A stretch of 64,000 bases of DNA, from positions 62,001 to 126,000 of the forward strand of contig NZ_BDCI01000004.1 of NCBI RefSeq assembly GCF_001613425.1, given 5' to 3'. Positions 48,112 to 57,640 of the stretch are shown in pieces (the stretch's first letter is position 1; the number at the start of each line of letters is the position of its first letter). A model generated the notes under the pieces. That model had not been told where the DNA came from and searched no databases. It worked only from the letters and a program-made list of their open reading frames with translations. Made by a program: the position numbers and the translations under genes. Origin of the DNA: Nocardia vulneris. GTDB taxonomy: Bacteria; Actinomycetota; Actinomycetes; Mycobacteriales; Mycobacteriaceae.

Positions 48112-49352
48112 CCAACCGGCGAGCGGTGCCCGACGACACACCGCTCCCGGCGAGGGCCGAGGACCTGTTGCGCGAGTTGGCGCCACAGGTCCTCGGTGCG
48201 CTGGTCCGCCGCTTCGGCGATTTCGACACCGCGGAGGACGCGCTGCAGGAGGCCATGCTCGCCGCCGCGACCCAGTGGCCGGTCGAGGGCCTGCCGGACA
48301 ACCCACGCGGCTGGCTGATCCAGGTGGCACAGCGCCGGATGGCCGACGCGGTGCGTGCCGAGGTGGCCCGGCGACGCAGGGAGACAACGGCATTCGAGCA
48401 GACGGTGACCGACGCCATGCCGGTCGAGCAGGACGACACGCTGGCCATGTTCTTCCTCTGCTGCCATCCGGTGCTGTCCCCGGCCAGCGCCGTGGCGCTG
48501 ACGCTGCGTGCGGTCGGCGGGTTGCGCACGGCCGAGATCGCGCAGGCTTTCCTTTTGCCGGAAACGACGATGGCACAACGGATCACGCGGGCCAAGAAGA
48601 AGCTGGCGACCTTGGACCGGCCGTTCGCCGGGTCGGATACCGCGGAGTGGCGCGAGCGGCTCGGCGCGGTGTTGCACGTGCTGTATTTGATCTTCAACGA
48701 GGGCAATACCAGCACCTCGGGCCCGGACTTGCACCGAACGGACCTGTCCGGCGAGGCGATTCGGCTCGCTCGCGCCGTGCACCGGCTGGTACCGGCCGAT
48801 ACCGAGGTCACCGGCCTGCTCGCGCTGATGCTGCTGACCGACGCCCGGCGCGCGGCCCGCACCGGCACGCACGGCGAGCTGATCCCGCTCGCCGAGCAGA
48901 ACCGGGCGCTGTGGGATCGCGCGCAGATCGTCGCGGGCGTCACGCTGACGACGGGCACGCTCGCCGCGGGACTCGACGGGCCGTACCAGATTCAAGCGGC
49001 CATCGCGGCGTTGCACGCGCAGGCACGGTCCACCGAGGACACCGACTGGCCCAAGATCCACACCCTCTACGAGCTGCTGGACAAGCTCTCGGACAATCCG
49101 GTGGTGACCTTGAACCGAGCGGTCGCGCTGGCGATGGTGCACGGGCCGGCGGCCGGTCTGGAACTCCTCGCCACCCTCGACGACCAGCTCGCCGACAACC
49201 ATCGGCTCGACGCCGTCCGTGGCCATCTGTACGAGATGGCCGGCGATTCCGCCGCCGCGATCACCGCCTACACCGCGGCCGCGGAACGCACGCACAGCGT
49301 CCCGGAGCACCGGTATCTGACGCTGCGCGCCGCCCGGCTGCGGCACGCGTGA
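48108..49352 (+). CDS. ECF42-type RNA polymerase sigma factor
   Basis: 414 residues from a GTG that overlaps the DGPF gene. Sigma2: LLRELAPQVLGALVRRFGDF, DTAEDALQEAMLAAATQWP. Sigma4: LRTAEIAQAFLLPETTMAQR, ITRAKKKLA. The long C-terminal extension (VLYLIFNEGNTSTSG, and NPVVTLNRAVALAMVHGP) is the SnoaL-free, TPR-like domain specific to ECF42, which works without a classical anti-sigma factor. It likely controls the DGPF gene. Confidence 0.93.
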   Translation: MTNRRAVPDDTPLPARAEDLLRELAPQVLGALVRRFGDFDTAEDALQEAMLAAATQWPVEGLPDNPRGWLIQVAQRRMADAVRAEVARRRRETTAFEQTVTDAMPVEQDDTLAMFFLCCHPVLSPASAVALTLRAVGGLRTAEIAQAFLLPETTMAQRITRAKKKLATLDRPFAGSDTAEWRERLGAVLHVLYLIFNEGNTSTSGPDLHRTDLSGEAIRLARAVHRLVPADTEVTGLLALMLLTDARRAARTGTHGELIPLAEQNRALWDRAQIVAGVTLTTGTLAAGLDGPYQIQAAIAALHAQARSTEDTDWPKIHTLYELLDKLSDNPVVTLNRAVALAMVHGPAAGLELLATLDDQLADNHRLDAVRGHLYEMAGDSAAAITAYTAAAERTHSVPEHRYLTLRAARLRHA

Positions 49353-49410
49353 GCCGACATGCGCCGCCGCCGAGTGTGGTTCGGCCGGCGGGTGGGGGCA
49401 GACTGCGAGA

Positions 49411-49896
49411 GTGACGGATAAGACCAGTGCCGGTGTGCTGCTGTTCCGGCGGACGAACGGCGAGACGATCGAGGTGTTGCTCGGGCATATGGGTGGCCCG
49501 TTCTTCGCGCGGAAGGACGACGGCGCGTGGTCCATCCCGAAGGGCGAGTACGAACCGGAGCTGGAGGACGCCAGGGCGGCCGCGAGCCGCGAATTCCACG
49601 AGGAGCTCGGACTTTTCGTGCCACCGGGCGACTGGATCCCGCTCGGCGACGTGCGCTACGGCAGCGGCCGGGGCAAGAAGACCCTCACCGTGTGGGCCGT
49701 CGAGTCCGACCTCGACCTGACCGACATGGTGCCGGGCACCTTCGAGATGGAATGGCCGCCCCGCTCCGGCAAACAAGCCAGCTTCCCGGAGATCGACCGC
49801 GCCGACTGGTTCGACCTCACCACCGCGCAGGCCAAACTCGGCACCGGCCAGCGGCCGTATCTGGAACGTCTACGCGAGCATCTCGCGCAGGCGTAA
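49411..49896 (+). CDS. NUDIX hydrolase
   Basis: 161 residues. The NUDIX box is seen in WSIPKGEYEPELEDARAAAS followed by REFHEELGL, with one residue more than the usual spacing between the Gly and first Glu. It starts MTDKTSAGVLLFRRTNGETI. The family hydrolyses nucleoside diphosphates linked to other groups. The exact substrate is not predictable. A GTG start is used, 58 bases behind the sigma gene. Confidence 0.9.
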   Translation: MTDKTSAGVLLFRRTNGETIEVLLGHMGGPFFARKDDGAWSIPKGEYEPELEDARAAASREFHEELGLFVPPGDWIPLGDVRYGSGRGKKTLTVWAVESDLDLTDMVPGTFEMEWPPRSGKQASFPEIDRADWFDLTTAQAKLGTGQRPYLERLREHLAQA

Positions 49897-49959
49897 CCCT
49901 GTCTCGAAGTCCGGCCGAGCTGGACCGCGGCGGCGCCGGATGGGACTTCGCGACAGGGC

Positions 49960-50784
49960 CTAGGGCCAGGGGTTGCCGGTGATGAGTTCGTAAGCCTCGC
50001 GGTACTTCTGGCGGGTGGCCTCGACGATGTCGGCGGGAATCTCCGGACCCGGATATTCCTTGTTCCACCCGGTCGAAGTGGACCAGTCCCGAACGAACTG
50101 CTTGTCGAAGGAACGTTGCGGGCGGCCGGGTTCCCACTCGGCCGCGGGCCAGAAGCGGGACGAGTCGGAGGTGAGCACCTCGTCGCCGAGGGTGAGGGTG
50201 CTGTCGTCCCAGCCGAACTCGACCTTGGTGTCGGCGACGATCACCCCGCGCTCGGCGGCGTGCGCGGCACCGCGCGTGTAGACGTGCAGGGTCAGCTCGC
50301 GGAGCCGCTCGGCGACCTCGCGACCCTCCTGGTGCACCACGTCGTCGAAGGTGATCGGCTCGTCGTGCCCCTCGGACGCCTTGGTGGTCGGAGTGAAGAT
50401 CGGCTCGGGCAGCTTGTCGCCCTCGCGCAACCCCGGCGGCAGCACGACACCGGACACGGCACCGGTCTGCTCGTACTCCTTCAGCCCGGAACCGACCAGG
50501 TAGCCGCGGGCGATGCACTCGACCTGCACCATCTTCAACGGCTTGACCCGGATGCCGCGCCCGGCGAACTCGGCGGGCACATCGGTCGCCGAGATCACGT
50601 GATTGGGCACGTCGGTGAAGTAGTCGAACCACCAGTTGGACAGCTGGGTCAGCATCGCGCCCTTGTCCGGGATCGGGGTCGGCAGCACCACGTCGTAGAC
50701 CGAGACCCGGTCGGACGCGACGAGCAGCAGGGTGTCGCCGTCCTCGTAGAGGTCGCGCACCTTGCCGGCGTGCACATGCTTCAC
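49960..50784 (-). CDS. purC: Phosphoribosylaminoimidazole-succinocarboxamide synthase
   Basis: 274 residues. SAICAR synthetase motifs: HAGKVRDLYEDGDTLLLVAS, DKGAMLTQLSNWWFDYF, VECIARGYLVGSGLKEY and LTLGDEVLTSDSSRFWPAAE. It joins aspartate to CAIR with ATP in purine synthesis. The ATG at 50784 is the family start. It diverges from pepN. Confidence 0.97.
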   Translation of the reverse strand: MKHVHAGKVRDLYEDGDTLLLVASDRVSVYDVVLPTPIPDKGAMLTQLSNWWFDYFTDVPNHVISATDVPAEFAGRGIRVKPLKMVQVECIARGYLVGSGLKEYEQTGAVSGVVLPPGLREGDKLPEPIFTPTTKASEGHDEPITFDDVVHQEGREVAERLRELTLHVYTRGAAHAAERGVIVADTKVEFGWDDSTLTLGDEVLTSDSSRFWPAAEWEPGRPQRSFDKQFVRDWSTSTGWNKEYPGPEIPADIVEATRQKYREAYELITGNPWP

Positions 50785-50896
50785 TCCGCAGCTCCATTCC
50801 TGGATAGGGTTCTGGAAAAAAGTCCCGCGCGGGCAACCTTACCCAGGTGGCATCGTGGGGAGCGCCCGAGTAGTTCTTCGAACCCGAAGGAGCCTT

Positions 50897-53476
50897 ATGT
50901 CCGCACCGAACCTGACTCGTGACCAGGCCATCGAACGCGCCTCGACCGTGTCGGTCGAGAACTATCGCATCGACCTGGACCTGACCGACGGTGCCGGCAA
51001 ACCGGGCGAACAAACCTTCTTCTCCCGCAGCACGGTCACCTTCAGCGCGACACCGGGCGCGAGCACCTTCATCGACCTGGTCGCCCGCGGCGTGCGCTCG
51101 GCGGTGCTCAACGGCACCGCGCTCGATGTCTCCGGCTACGACGAGTCCACCGGCATCACGCTGCCCGATCTCGCCGCGACCAACGAACTGGTGGTGGAGG
51201 CCGACTGCGAGTACTCGCACACCGGCGAGGGCCTGCACCGCTTCGTCGACCCGACCGACGACGCCGTCTACCTGTACTCGCAGTTCGAAACCGCCGACGC
51301 CAAGCGGATGTTCGCGTGCTTCGACCAGCCGGACCTCAAGGCGACGTTCGACGTGCACGTCACCGCCGCGCCGGACTGGAAGGTCATCTCCAACGGCGCC
51401 GTCGTGGAAACCCTTGCGGCAGAACCGGGTAAGCACATCTTCCGCACCACCCCGCGGATGAGCACCTACCTCGTCGCGCTGATCGCGGGTCCCTACGCCC
51501 AGTGGACCGACGTCTACACCGACGATCACGGCAGCATCCCGCTCGGCATCTACTGCCGCGCCTCGCTCGCCGAGCACATGGACGCCGAGCGGCTGTTCAC
51601 CGAGACGAAGCAGGGATTCGGCTTCTACCACAACAACTTCGGCGTACCGTACGCGTTCGGCAAGTACGACCAGCTGTTCGTGCCGGAGTTCAACGCGGGC
51701 GCGATGGAGAACGCGGGCGCGGTAACCTTCCTGGAGGACTACGTCTTCCGGTCCAAGGTGACCCGCGCGTCCTACGAGCGCCGGGCCGAGACCGTGCTGC
51801 ACGAGATGGCGCACATGTGGTTCGGCGACCTGGTCACCATGAAGTGGTGGGACGACCTGTGGCTGAACGAGTCGTTCGCGACCTTCGCGTCGGTGCTGTG
51901 CCAGGCCGAGGCGACCGAATACACCAGCGCCTGGACCACTTTCGCGAATGTCGAGAAGTCCTGGGCGTACCGGCAGGACCAGCTGCCCTCCACCCACCCG
52001 ATCGCCGCCGACATCCCCGACCTCGCCGCCGTCGAGGTGAATTTCGACGGAATCACCTATGCCAAGGGCGCTTCGGTGCTCAAGCAGCTCGTCGCCTACG
52101 TCGGGCTGGAACCCTTCCTGGCCGGCCTGCGCGCCTACTTCGCCGAGCACGCCTACGGCAACGCCACCTTCGACGACCTGCTGACCGCGCTCGAAAAGTC
52201 TTCTGGCCGTGACCTTTCCACCTGGGGCGCACAGTGGCTCAAGACCACCGGCCTGAACACCCTGCGTCCCGACTTCGAGGTCGACGCCGAGGGCAAGTTC
52301 ACCTCGTTCGCGGTCGTCCAGGACGGCGCCGCGCCGGGCGCGGGTGAGCGCAGGGTGCACCGGCTCGCCATCGGCGTGTACGACGACCAGAACGGAAAGC
52401 TGGTGCGCACCAAGCGCGTCGAGCTCGATCTCGACGCCGCCGAGCGCACCGACGTCCCCGAGCTGGTCGGCGTACCGAGCGGACAGCTGGTCCTGGTCAA
52501 CGACGACGATCTGACCTACTGCTCGGTGCGCCTCGACGCGGGTTCGCTGGACGTGCTGATCAACCGGATCGCCGATATCGCCGAACCGCTCCCCCGCACC
52601 CTGGCCTGGTCGGCCGCGTGGGAGATGACCAGGCAGGCCGAACTGCGGGCGCGCGACTACCTCGCGCTGGTGCAGCGCGGCGTCGGGGCCGAAACCGAAA
52701 TCGGTGTGGTGCAACGACTTCTGATGCAGGCCAACCTCGCGCTCAGCAGCTACGCCGACCCGGCGTGGGCGGCGAGCACCGGCTGGACCGAGTACGCGGA
52801 CCGGCTGCTCGAGCTGGCGCGGGAAGCCACGGCGGGCTCGGATCACCAACTGGCCTTCGTCAACGCGCTCACCGGTGCCAAGCTGTCGGCTTGGCACACC
52901 GAGGTGCTGCGGGAACTGATCGACGGCGATCCGGCCAAGGTCGGGCTGCCCGGTCTCGTGATCGACACGGACCTGCGCTGGCGCATCGTCATCGCGCTCG
53001 CCATCGCGGGCGAGATCGACGCCGACGGCCTGGCCACCCCGTTCATCGACCAGGAACTGGCCAACGACCCGACCGCGGCGGGCAAGCGGCAGGCGGCGAC
53101 GGCGGCGACCGCCCGGCCGATCGCGGAGGTCAAGGCGCAGGCGTGGCGCACGGTGTTCGAGGACGATTCCGTCTCCAACATCACCACGCGCGCGATCGTC
53201 GCGGGCTTCGCCCCGGTGGGTCAGGCCGAGTTGCTCGCGCCGTACGTCGAGCGCTACTTCGCCGAGGTCGCGCAGGTGTGGGAGCGTCGCTCCAGCGAGG
53301 TCGCGCAGACCGTGGTGGTCGGGCTGTACCCGTCCTGGGACGTCAGCGCCGACGCGGTCGCGGCCGCCGACAAGTTCCTCGCCGGTGACCACCCGCCCGC
53401 CCTGCGTCGCCTGGTCACCGAGGGCAAGGCGGGCGTCGAGCGCGCCTTGCGTGCCCGCGCCTTCGACGCGCAGTAG
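50897..53476 (+). CDS. pepN: Aminopeptidase N (M1 family)
   Basis: 859 residues from an ATG with GAAGGAG seven bases upstream. The substrate-binding GAMEN motif is at about residues 268-272, and the zinc site HEMAHMWFGDLVTMKWWDDL begins at about 302 with the distal Glu in LWLNESFATF. The C-terminal ERAP1-like helical domain starts after residue 520. It cleaves N-terminal residues from peptides in the cytoplasm. It is the ortholog of Rv2467 by neighbourhood. The stop lies in a 13-bp tandem repeat. Confidence 0.97.
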   Translation: MSAPNLTRDQAIERASTVSVENYRIDLDLTDGAGKPGEQTFFSRSTVTFSATPGASTFIDLVARGVRSAVLNGTALDVSGYDESTGITLPDLAATNELVVEADCEYSHTGEGLHRFVDPTDDAVYLYSQFETADAKRMFACFDQPDLKATFDVHVTAAPDWKVISNGAVVETLAAEPGKHIFRTTPRMSTYLVALIAGPYAQWTDVYTDDHGSIPLGIYCRASLAEHMDAERLFTETKQGFGFYHNNFGVPYAFGKYDQLFVPEFNAGAMENAGAVTFLEDYVFRSKVTRASYERRAETVLHEMAHMWFGDLVTMKWWDDLWLNESFATFASVLCQAEATEYTSAWTTFANVEKSWAYRQDQLPSTHPIAADIPDLAAVEVNFDGITYAKGASVLKQLVAYVGLEPFLAGLRAYFAEHAYGNATFDDLLTALEKSSGRDLSTWGAQWLKTTGLNTLRPDFEVDAEGKFTSFAVVQDGAAPGAGERRVHRLAIGVYDDQNGKLVRTKRVELDLDAAERTDVPELVGVPSGQLVLVNDDDLTYCSVRLDAGSLDVLINRIADIAEPLPRTLAWSAAWEMTRQAELRARDYLALVQRGVGAETEIGVVQRLLMQANLALSSYADPAWAASTGWTEYADRLLELAREATAGSDHQLAFVNALTGAKLSAWHTEVLRELIDGDPAKVGLPGLVIDTDLRWRIVIALAIAGEIDADGLATPFIDQELANDPTAAGKRQAATAATARPIAEVKAQAWRTVFEDDSVSNITTRAIVAGFAPVGQAELLAPYVERYFAEVAQVWERRSSEVAQTVVVGLYPSWDVSADAVAAADKFLAGDHPPALRRLVTEGKAGVERALRARAFDAQ

Positions 53477-53507
53477 TAGTCCGCAGTAGTAGTCCGCAGT
53501 AGTAGTC
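53469..53507. repeat. Three 13-bp tandem units at the pepN stop
   Basis: CGCAGTAGTAGTC occurs three times in a row without mismatch. The first unit contains the TAG stop at 53474-53476. Confidence 0.9.
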
Positions 53508-53510
53508 GCG

Positions 53511-53535
53511 GCCCCCGCCCCGCCGGGGCGGGGGC
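53511..53535. terminator. Hairpin between pepN and the NmrA-like gene
   Basis: An 11-bp G+C stem (GCCCCCGCCCC and complement) with a three-base loop, between two converging genes. Works as bidirectional terminator. Confidence 0.8.
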
Positions 53536-53542
53536 TTGCCGT

Positions 53543-54340
53543 TCAGCTGAACAACGCGGTGTTGTCGGCGGCCCAGCGCGCGAAGGTGGTGGCGGGGCTG
53601 CCGGTGAGATCCGCGACGGCGGTGGTCGGTTCGGGCTGCCAGCCCAGCATCGAGCCGGTCGCGTCCACGTACCATTCGGCCCCGTCCCCCATGCTGCGGG
53701 CGAAGATCTCGATCGCCTCCTCGCGGGGCACCTTTCGGACCGAGAGGGTCCGCCCGAGTGCCGTGCCGATCTGCTGGATGCGCTCGGCGCGGGTGAGCGC
53801 TTCCGGCCCGGTCAGCTCGTAGGTCCGGCCCGCGTGACCGTCGGAGAGCAGGACCGCCGCGGCGACGCGCGCGATATCGTCCATCGTGATCGGCGTGCTC
53901 GCGACCTCGGGGAACGGATCGAGGATCTCGTCGGACGCGCGGATCTGATCTGTCCAGATGGTGGAGTTCTCGATGAAGTCGCCGGTGAACAGGTGCGTCC
54001 AGTCCACACCCGAATTCTCGACGGCCGTGGCGATCGGCGTCCAATGCGCTTCGCCGGAGAGATCTACGATCTGCCCGACGCCCGCTTCTTTCGCCAGTGC
54101 TACCACCTCATCGATGGTGTCCAGCAACGGTGCGAGATACATCCGGTCCACGCCCTCGAAGGCGGCGGGCAGGGTGGAGACCCGTCCGAGATAGCCCTCG
54201 GCGACTTCGACACCCGGGGGCAGCGCCGCGCGCGCCGGGTTGGTGGTGAGCGCTCGCACGTTCTGCGCTCCGGCCGCGACGAGGTGGTCGACGACCTTGC
54301 GGCCGATGTTTCCGGTGGCTCCCGTGACAAGAATCTGCAT
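53543..54340 (-). CDS. NmrA-like NAD(P)-binding oxidoreductase or sensor
   Basis: 265 residues. MQILVTGATGNIGRKVVDHL is the Rossmann loop (TGATGxxG), followed by NVRALTTNPARAALPPGVEV and MYLAPLLDTIDEVVALAKEA. No Tyr-x-x-x-Lys catalytic pair is seen, so it belongs to the atypical SDR (NmrA) type that may sense NADP or reduce quinones. The C-terminal part (TFARWAADNTALFS) is typical of this group. Confidence 0.86.
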   Translation of the reverse strand: MQILVTGATGNIGRKVVDHLVAAGAQNVRALTTNPARAALPPGVEVAEGYLGRVSTLPAAFEGVDRMYLAPLLDTIDEVVALAKEAGVGQIVDLSGEAHWTPIATAVENSGVDWTHLFTGDFIENSTIWTDQIRASDEILDPFPEVASTPITMDDIARVAAAVLLSDGHAGRTYELTGPEALTRAERIQQIGTALGRTLSVRKVPREEAIEIFARSMGDGAEWYVDATGSMLGWQPEPTTAVADLTGSPATTFARWAADNTALFS

Positions 54341-54444
54341 AGTCCCAAGGTGCGCGAGCAGGGCCACGACCAACAAGCCCAAATTCTGGTGCTTGCCGAA
54401 AAAAATCGGACCGCGTCTGCGCACCGTGGTGTGGGCAGACGAAA

Positions 54445-54480
54445 CCGGCGCGCACACCCTGCTCGGGGTGTGCGCGCCGG
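54445..54480. terminator. 15-bp hairpin after the DUF5130 operon
   Basis: CCGGCGCGCACACCC pairs perfectly with its complement across a six-base loop. It sits downstream of DUF5130-ctaJ and upstream of the NmrA-like gene start. Confidence 0.78.
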
Positions 54481-54561
54481 AAGAACACGCTCGTGGTTTC
54501 GCCGTGCGGCGCGGCCGCCGCGCCGGCGGTAAGGCTCAGGCGCGGTGGCGGTTTCGGATGG

Positions 54562-55026
54562 TCAGCGCCCGATGGCGGCGGCCATCACGCGCACCGCCGA
54601 GACCAGGCCGTCGATCAGCTGACCCTGCCGGAACGAGCTGAGCGCGGCGGTGACGCCGAGCTGGCAGACGCGGTCGTTCGCGCGGTCGGCGACCTCGCGG
54701 CCGGAGCGCACCTCGATCGCCTTGTCGTTGGGCGAGACGGCGATGAGCACCGAAGCCGACGCCTCAGGGGTCGAGGGGAAGATCGCGTCCGCGCCGGCTG
54801 CCGAATCGGTGCCGAGATCGCCGATGAAGATGTTGAACCGCACCTTGGTCGCGCGGGTCGCCTCGGTGAGCACGTTGTCGATGGCCAGCCGCTCGTCATC
54901 GCTGAACGGAGCTTCCTTGAACACGTCACCGGCCTCGTGCACGCCGGACACGCGTCCGCTGCTGGTGACGACGTACCCGTGCGGCAGGTCGGCCTCGACC
55001 ACCGCGGGCCACTTAGAACTTGCCAC
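54562..55026 (-). CDS. DUF5130 (TPM-like) protein
   Basis: 154 residues. MASSKWPAVVEADLPHGYVV followed by GRVSGVHEAGDVFKEAPFSD, ERLAIDNVLTEATRATKVRF and the end SSFRQGQLIDGLVSAVRVMA. The middle has the TPM fold pattern. In mycobacteria (Rv2468c position) it lies beside the cytochrome oxidase subunit CtaJ and pepN. Its role is unknown. It overlaps the ctaJ stop by 14 bases, so both are translated together. Confidence 0.85.
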   Translation of the reverse strand: MASSKWPAVVEADLPHGYVVTSSGRVSGVHEAGDVFKEAPFSDDERLAIDNVLTEATRATKVRFNIFIGDLGTDSAAGADAIFPSTPEASASVLIAVSPNDKAIEVRSGREVADRANDRVCQLGVTAALSSFRQGQLIDGLVSAVRVMAAAIGR

Positions 55027-55315
55027 TTGCCCGGCCTCCGATCAGCTCCGCCTTGGGGGCGTCGATGGCCGCGTGGTGACCATGCGGCTCCGCATGCCCG
55101 CCGTGCGCCTCCTCTGCCCTTTCGTGATGAACCGCCGAGGTCACCTCGTCGGTCGCACTCCACAGCACCGGCGCCGAGGTCCACTGCTGACCGAGGTCGT
55201 AGTGGGCCGGCTTCTCACCAGCGAGTGGCTTACCGAGATACGACAATCCGGCGATCGCGCCATAAATCACCAGCGGGATGCCGCCGAAGATCAGCACTGT
55301 CTCGAGAATGCTCAC
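55013..55315 (-). CDS. ctaJ: Cytochrome aa3 oxidase small subunit CtaJ-like
   Basis: 100 residues from a GTG. MSILETVLIFGGIPLVIYGA is a single membrane helix, then YLGKPLAGEKPAHYDLGQQW and a His-rich tail. The helix-linker-W layout and its position next to DUF5130 and pepN match CtaJ, an accessory subunit seen in the actinobacterial bcc-aa3 supercomplex. The His-rich end (HHERAEEAHGGHAEPHGHHA) is longer than needed for this. The assignment is from pattern memory and synteny. Confidence 0.65.
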   Translation of the reverse strand: MSILETVLIFGGIPLVIYGAIAGLSYLGKPLAGEKPAHYDLGQQWTSAPVLWSATDEVTSAVHHERAEEAHGGHAEPHGHHAAIDAPKAELIGGRASGKF

Positions 55316-55431
55316 AGTCCAACGGTAGACGATGCTGTGTAGTAGTTCGCCTTCTGGTCGTCCCGACCCCGTCGTGTCGAGCGATGACGCGCCGCGGGCG
55401 GGCGGTTTGCCCGCCCCGCCCGGCCGCGCGC

Positions 55432-55875
55432 TCAGCTGCGTGGACCGCGGAAGCGGATGCGGAACGAGATCTCCTCGGGTCCGCAGTACCGCCATACCGC
55501 GCGGAGGATCGGCCACGCGGTGCGCGCCGCGAACAGCGCCGCGCTTCCCGCCATCGTCGTGCCCAGTCCGTCGTCCGGCCAGCCGTGTGCGGCCAGCTGG
55601 GTGCAGGTCGCGGCCGTGAACACACTGCCCGCGACCAACCGGAGATCGACCTTTGCTCGCCGTGCCAGGGCACGAAAGGTCGTGCGCCGCTCGACGACCA
55701 TCGGTGCGGGCAGTTGCCGGAACGGCGGCTCGTGACCGCAGGTGTGCTGGTCCTCGGTGTGGGCCGCCGGGTGCGGCTCGCCCTGCGGCAGCGGCACTAC
55801 CGCGGGGTTCACCTGATCCGGGACGGCACCGGCGCGCTCGGCGTCGTCCCCGGAATGTCGGTGTGAATTCAGCAT
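55432..55875 (-). CDS. Hypothetical protein upstream of ctaJ, 147 aa
   Basis: An N-terminal His/Pro-rich disordered part is followed by a conserved-looking soluble domain, PMVVERRTTFRALARRAKVD and GLGTTMAGSAALFAARTAWP, ending ISFRIRFRGPRS. The second stretch could be one or two short membrane-associated helices. No family is recognised. The starting ATG at 55875 (MLNSHRHSGDDA) lies next to a low-GC intergenic stretch. Confidence 0.55.
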   Translation of the reverse strand: MLNSHRHSGDDAERAGAVPDQVNPAVVPLPQGEPHPAAHTEDQHTCGHEPPFRQLPAPMVVERRTTFRALARRAKVDLRLVAGSVFTAATCTQLAAHGWPDDGLGTTMAGSAALFAARTAWPILRAVWRYCGPEEISFRIRFRGPRS

Positions 55876-56684
55876 CTCTGTGTTGTTCTCCTCGTGTGGA
55901 ATCCGTGTTCCAGGACCGGGTCAGCCCGCCGAGCAACGGACTCGTGAATCGTCAGGGAATGTGACCAGCACACAATCAAGTGCACGTTTGAATTACCAGC
56001 GAACCCGCTCCGCAATTTGTCGGAGTTCGCCCGCCTCGCCGGAACCGGAAGGCGATCACGAGCATAACTAAAAATGGCCGGGTTTCAACGTTTGTTTTGA
56101 ACCGTTCCTACTGGAACGTTCCGAACGCGCGGAGAAGTGTTCCAGCGTTGATCGGATCCGAATTGGACGTGACATCGAGTCCGACTATTCCAACGAGGCG
56201 CGGGCGTTGGTTGGAATTCCACATCGATTCCAATTAATTCGCGCTGACAACCGAAGCGAGGGCGGGTAGTCGCCTTCAAGACCATTTAGACCAGTCCAAA
56301 AACGGTACTTACCAGCCATTTTGGAAGCTTGGACCGGTATGGACACATCTAGGACAGCACTACCGCACGCATGTCAGGGTTGTTCCGACCCCTCGTCCAT
56401 GGTTCACTGGACCGCGAGTCGAGCGCGGCGATCTCCTCGCGCGCCGACTCCCCCGGACTCAAACAGGGAATGTGACCGAGAATCGGGGTGAAACCGGTGG
56501 GCTTCCGTCCGCAAGCGGAGGTCCACCCTCAGCATCTCGGACTCGGCCTTGTTTATGCCGGAGCGTCCGGTTCCATTGTTCGAAACTCGGGTGGGAGTGT
56601 TGTCTGTGGCGAATAATCGGGCACGATTATGATCGGATGGAAGTATTCCGGGTGGGTGTTACCGGCTGACGGGTGGTAATTCGT
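55876..56684. other. Intergenic stretch without a supported gene
   Basis: Lower in GC than the surroundings. A perfect 10-bp palindrome GGAACGTTCC lies at 56113-56122 beside related half-sites (ACCGTTCC, TGTTCC), a possible regulator site for the minus-strand gene starting at 55875. No coding frame is convincing. Confidence 0.45.
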
Positions 56685-56827
56685 TGTGTTTGGGGTGGTG
56701 GGGTTCCGGAGAGAGTTGCGTTTGGGGTGGGATTCCGGCGAGAACGTTGCGTTTGGGGTGGGCTTCCGGAGAGAACGTTGCGTTTGGGGTGGTGAGGTTC
56801 CGGAGAGAGAGTTGCGTTTGGGCTTGT
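56685..56827. repeat. Tandem repeat with 31-34-bp units
   Basis: Four full units start with TTG(C/T)GTTTGGGGTGG and contain TTCCGGxGAGA, at 56685, 56717, 56748 and 56779, plus a partial fifth at 56813. Units differ by short insertions. Confidence 0.85.
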
Positions 56828-57640
56828 TGGCTGGCTCCCGAAGTTCGCCGGGCACAGTCAGGTGTTCCTGCCGCGGGAGTTACACGGATAGTGCTGAGCG
56901 CGTCGGGTGCCGTACCCGACTGTAGGCGCGCGCCGGGTGCGCGGTGGCTTGTTCCGGCGTGGTCGTCTGGCTGTGGTGCCGTTCTCGAGCGCTTCTTTTC
57001 GGGGGCGGGCAAATGGTCTGCGGGCGCTTTGGGATCTGCACCAGTTCTCGGGACTTGCACCGGTTGTGGGCGGCCAGAAAGGGTGTTGATCCCGAGAAGT
57101 GGTGCAGCTGTGGGGATTCCGCGTGTCGACACGCACCAAGCTGTCGCTTGGTACACAACGACCTGGGGTTTCTGCCGTGATCGGCTGCGCGCGATAGTGC
57201 GGCCGGGGGCTTCACAGACCGTCTCTACGGTTCACAGCAGCTACAACCCCTGTGAACCGCATCGAAACTCTATGAACCCCCACCTATCTGTCGCTTGGTC
57301 CAGACAAACCCGACCACCCTCCCTTCCCAAGCCGCTCGAGACGCAACCACAGCCAGATGACCACACCGGAACCAGACACCGCGCACCTGACCTGCACCTA
57401 CAGCCGGGTACGGCACACGACGCGCCCAGCATAATCCGGTGCAAACCTGGGACGGGCTACACATCACGGGTAGCCTCCACACCGAAAACCACTACCGCCC
57501 AACCGAACTCAACACACCAGTCCGGCGCGCAAACCAGGGACAGCCACACCGTCACGGGTAGTCACCACGCCCGCAACGGTCGATGCGTTCACAGAATGGC
57601 TTCGAGCACTGCGTGAATCGCACGCAGCCGGTGTGGTTCG
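56828..57640. other. Intergenic stretch without a supported gene
   Basis: Overlapping short frames on both strands, none with a recognisable domain or normal codon use. The sequence contains scattered inverted copies of Arg/Pro-coding words such as GCGCGCCGGGTGCGC. I see no promoter or RNA gene here that I can defend. Confidence 0.4.

Noticed and set aside
46327..48576. Minus-strand frame of 749 codons opposite the FAD reductase and sigma factor
   Set aside because: Antisense shadow. Codon phase follows the plus-strand genes and there is no family pattern.
49817..53392. Minus-strand frame of 1191 codons opposite purC and pepN
   Set aside because: It is the antisense shadow of two well-supported genes (pepN with GAMEN/HEMAH, purC in another frame). 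The composition is Arg/Gly/Val-rich and no domain is visible.
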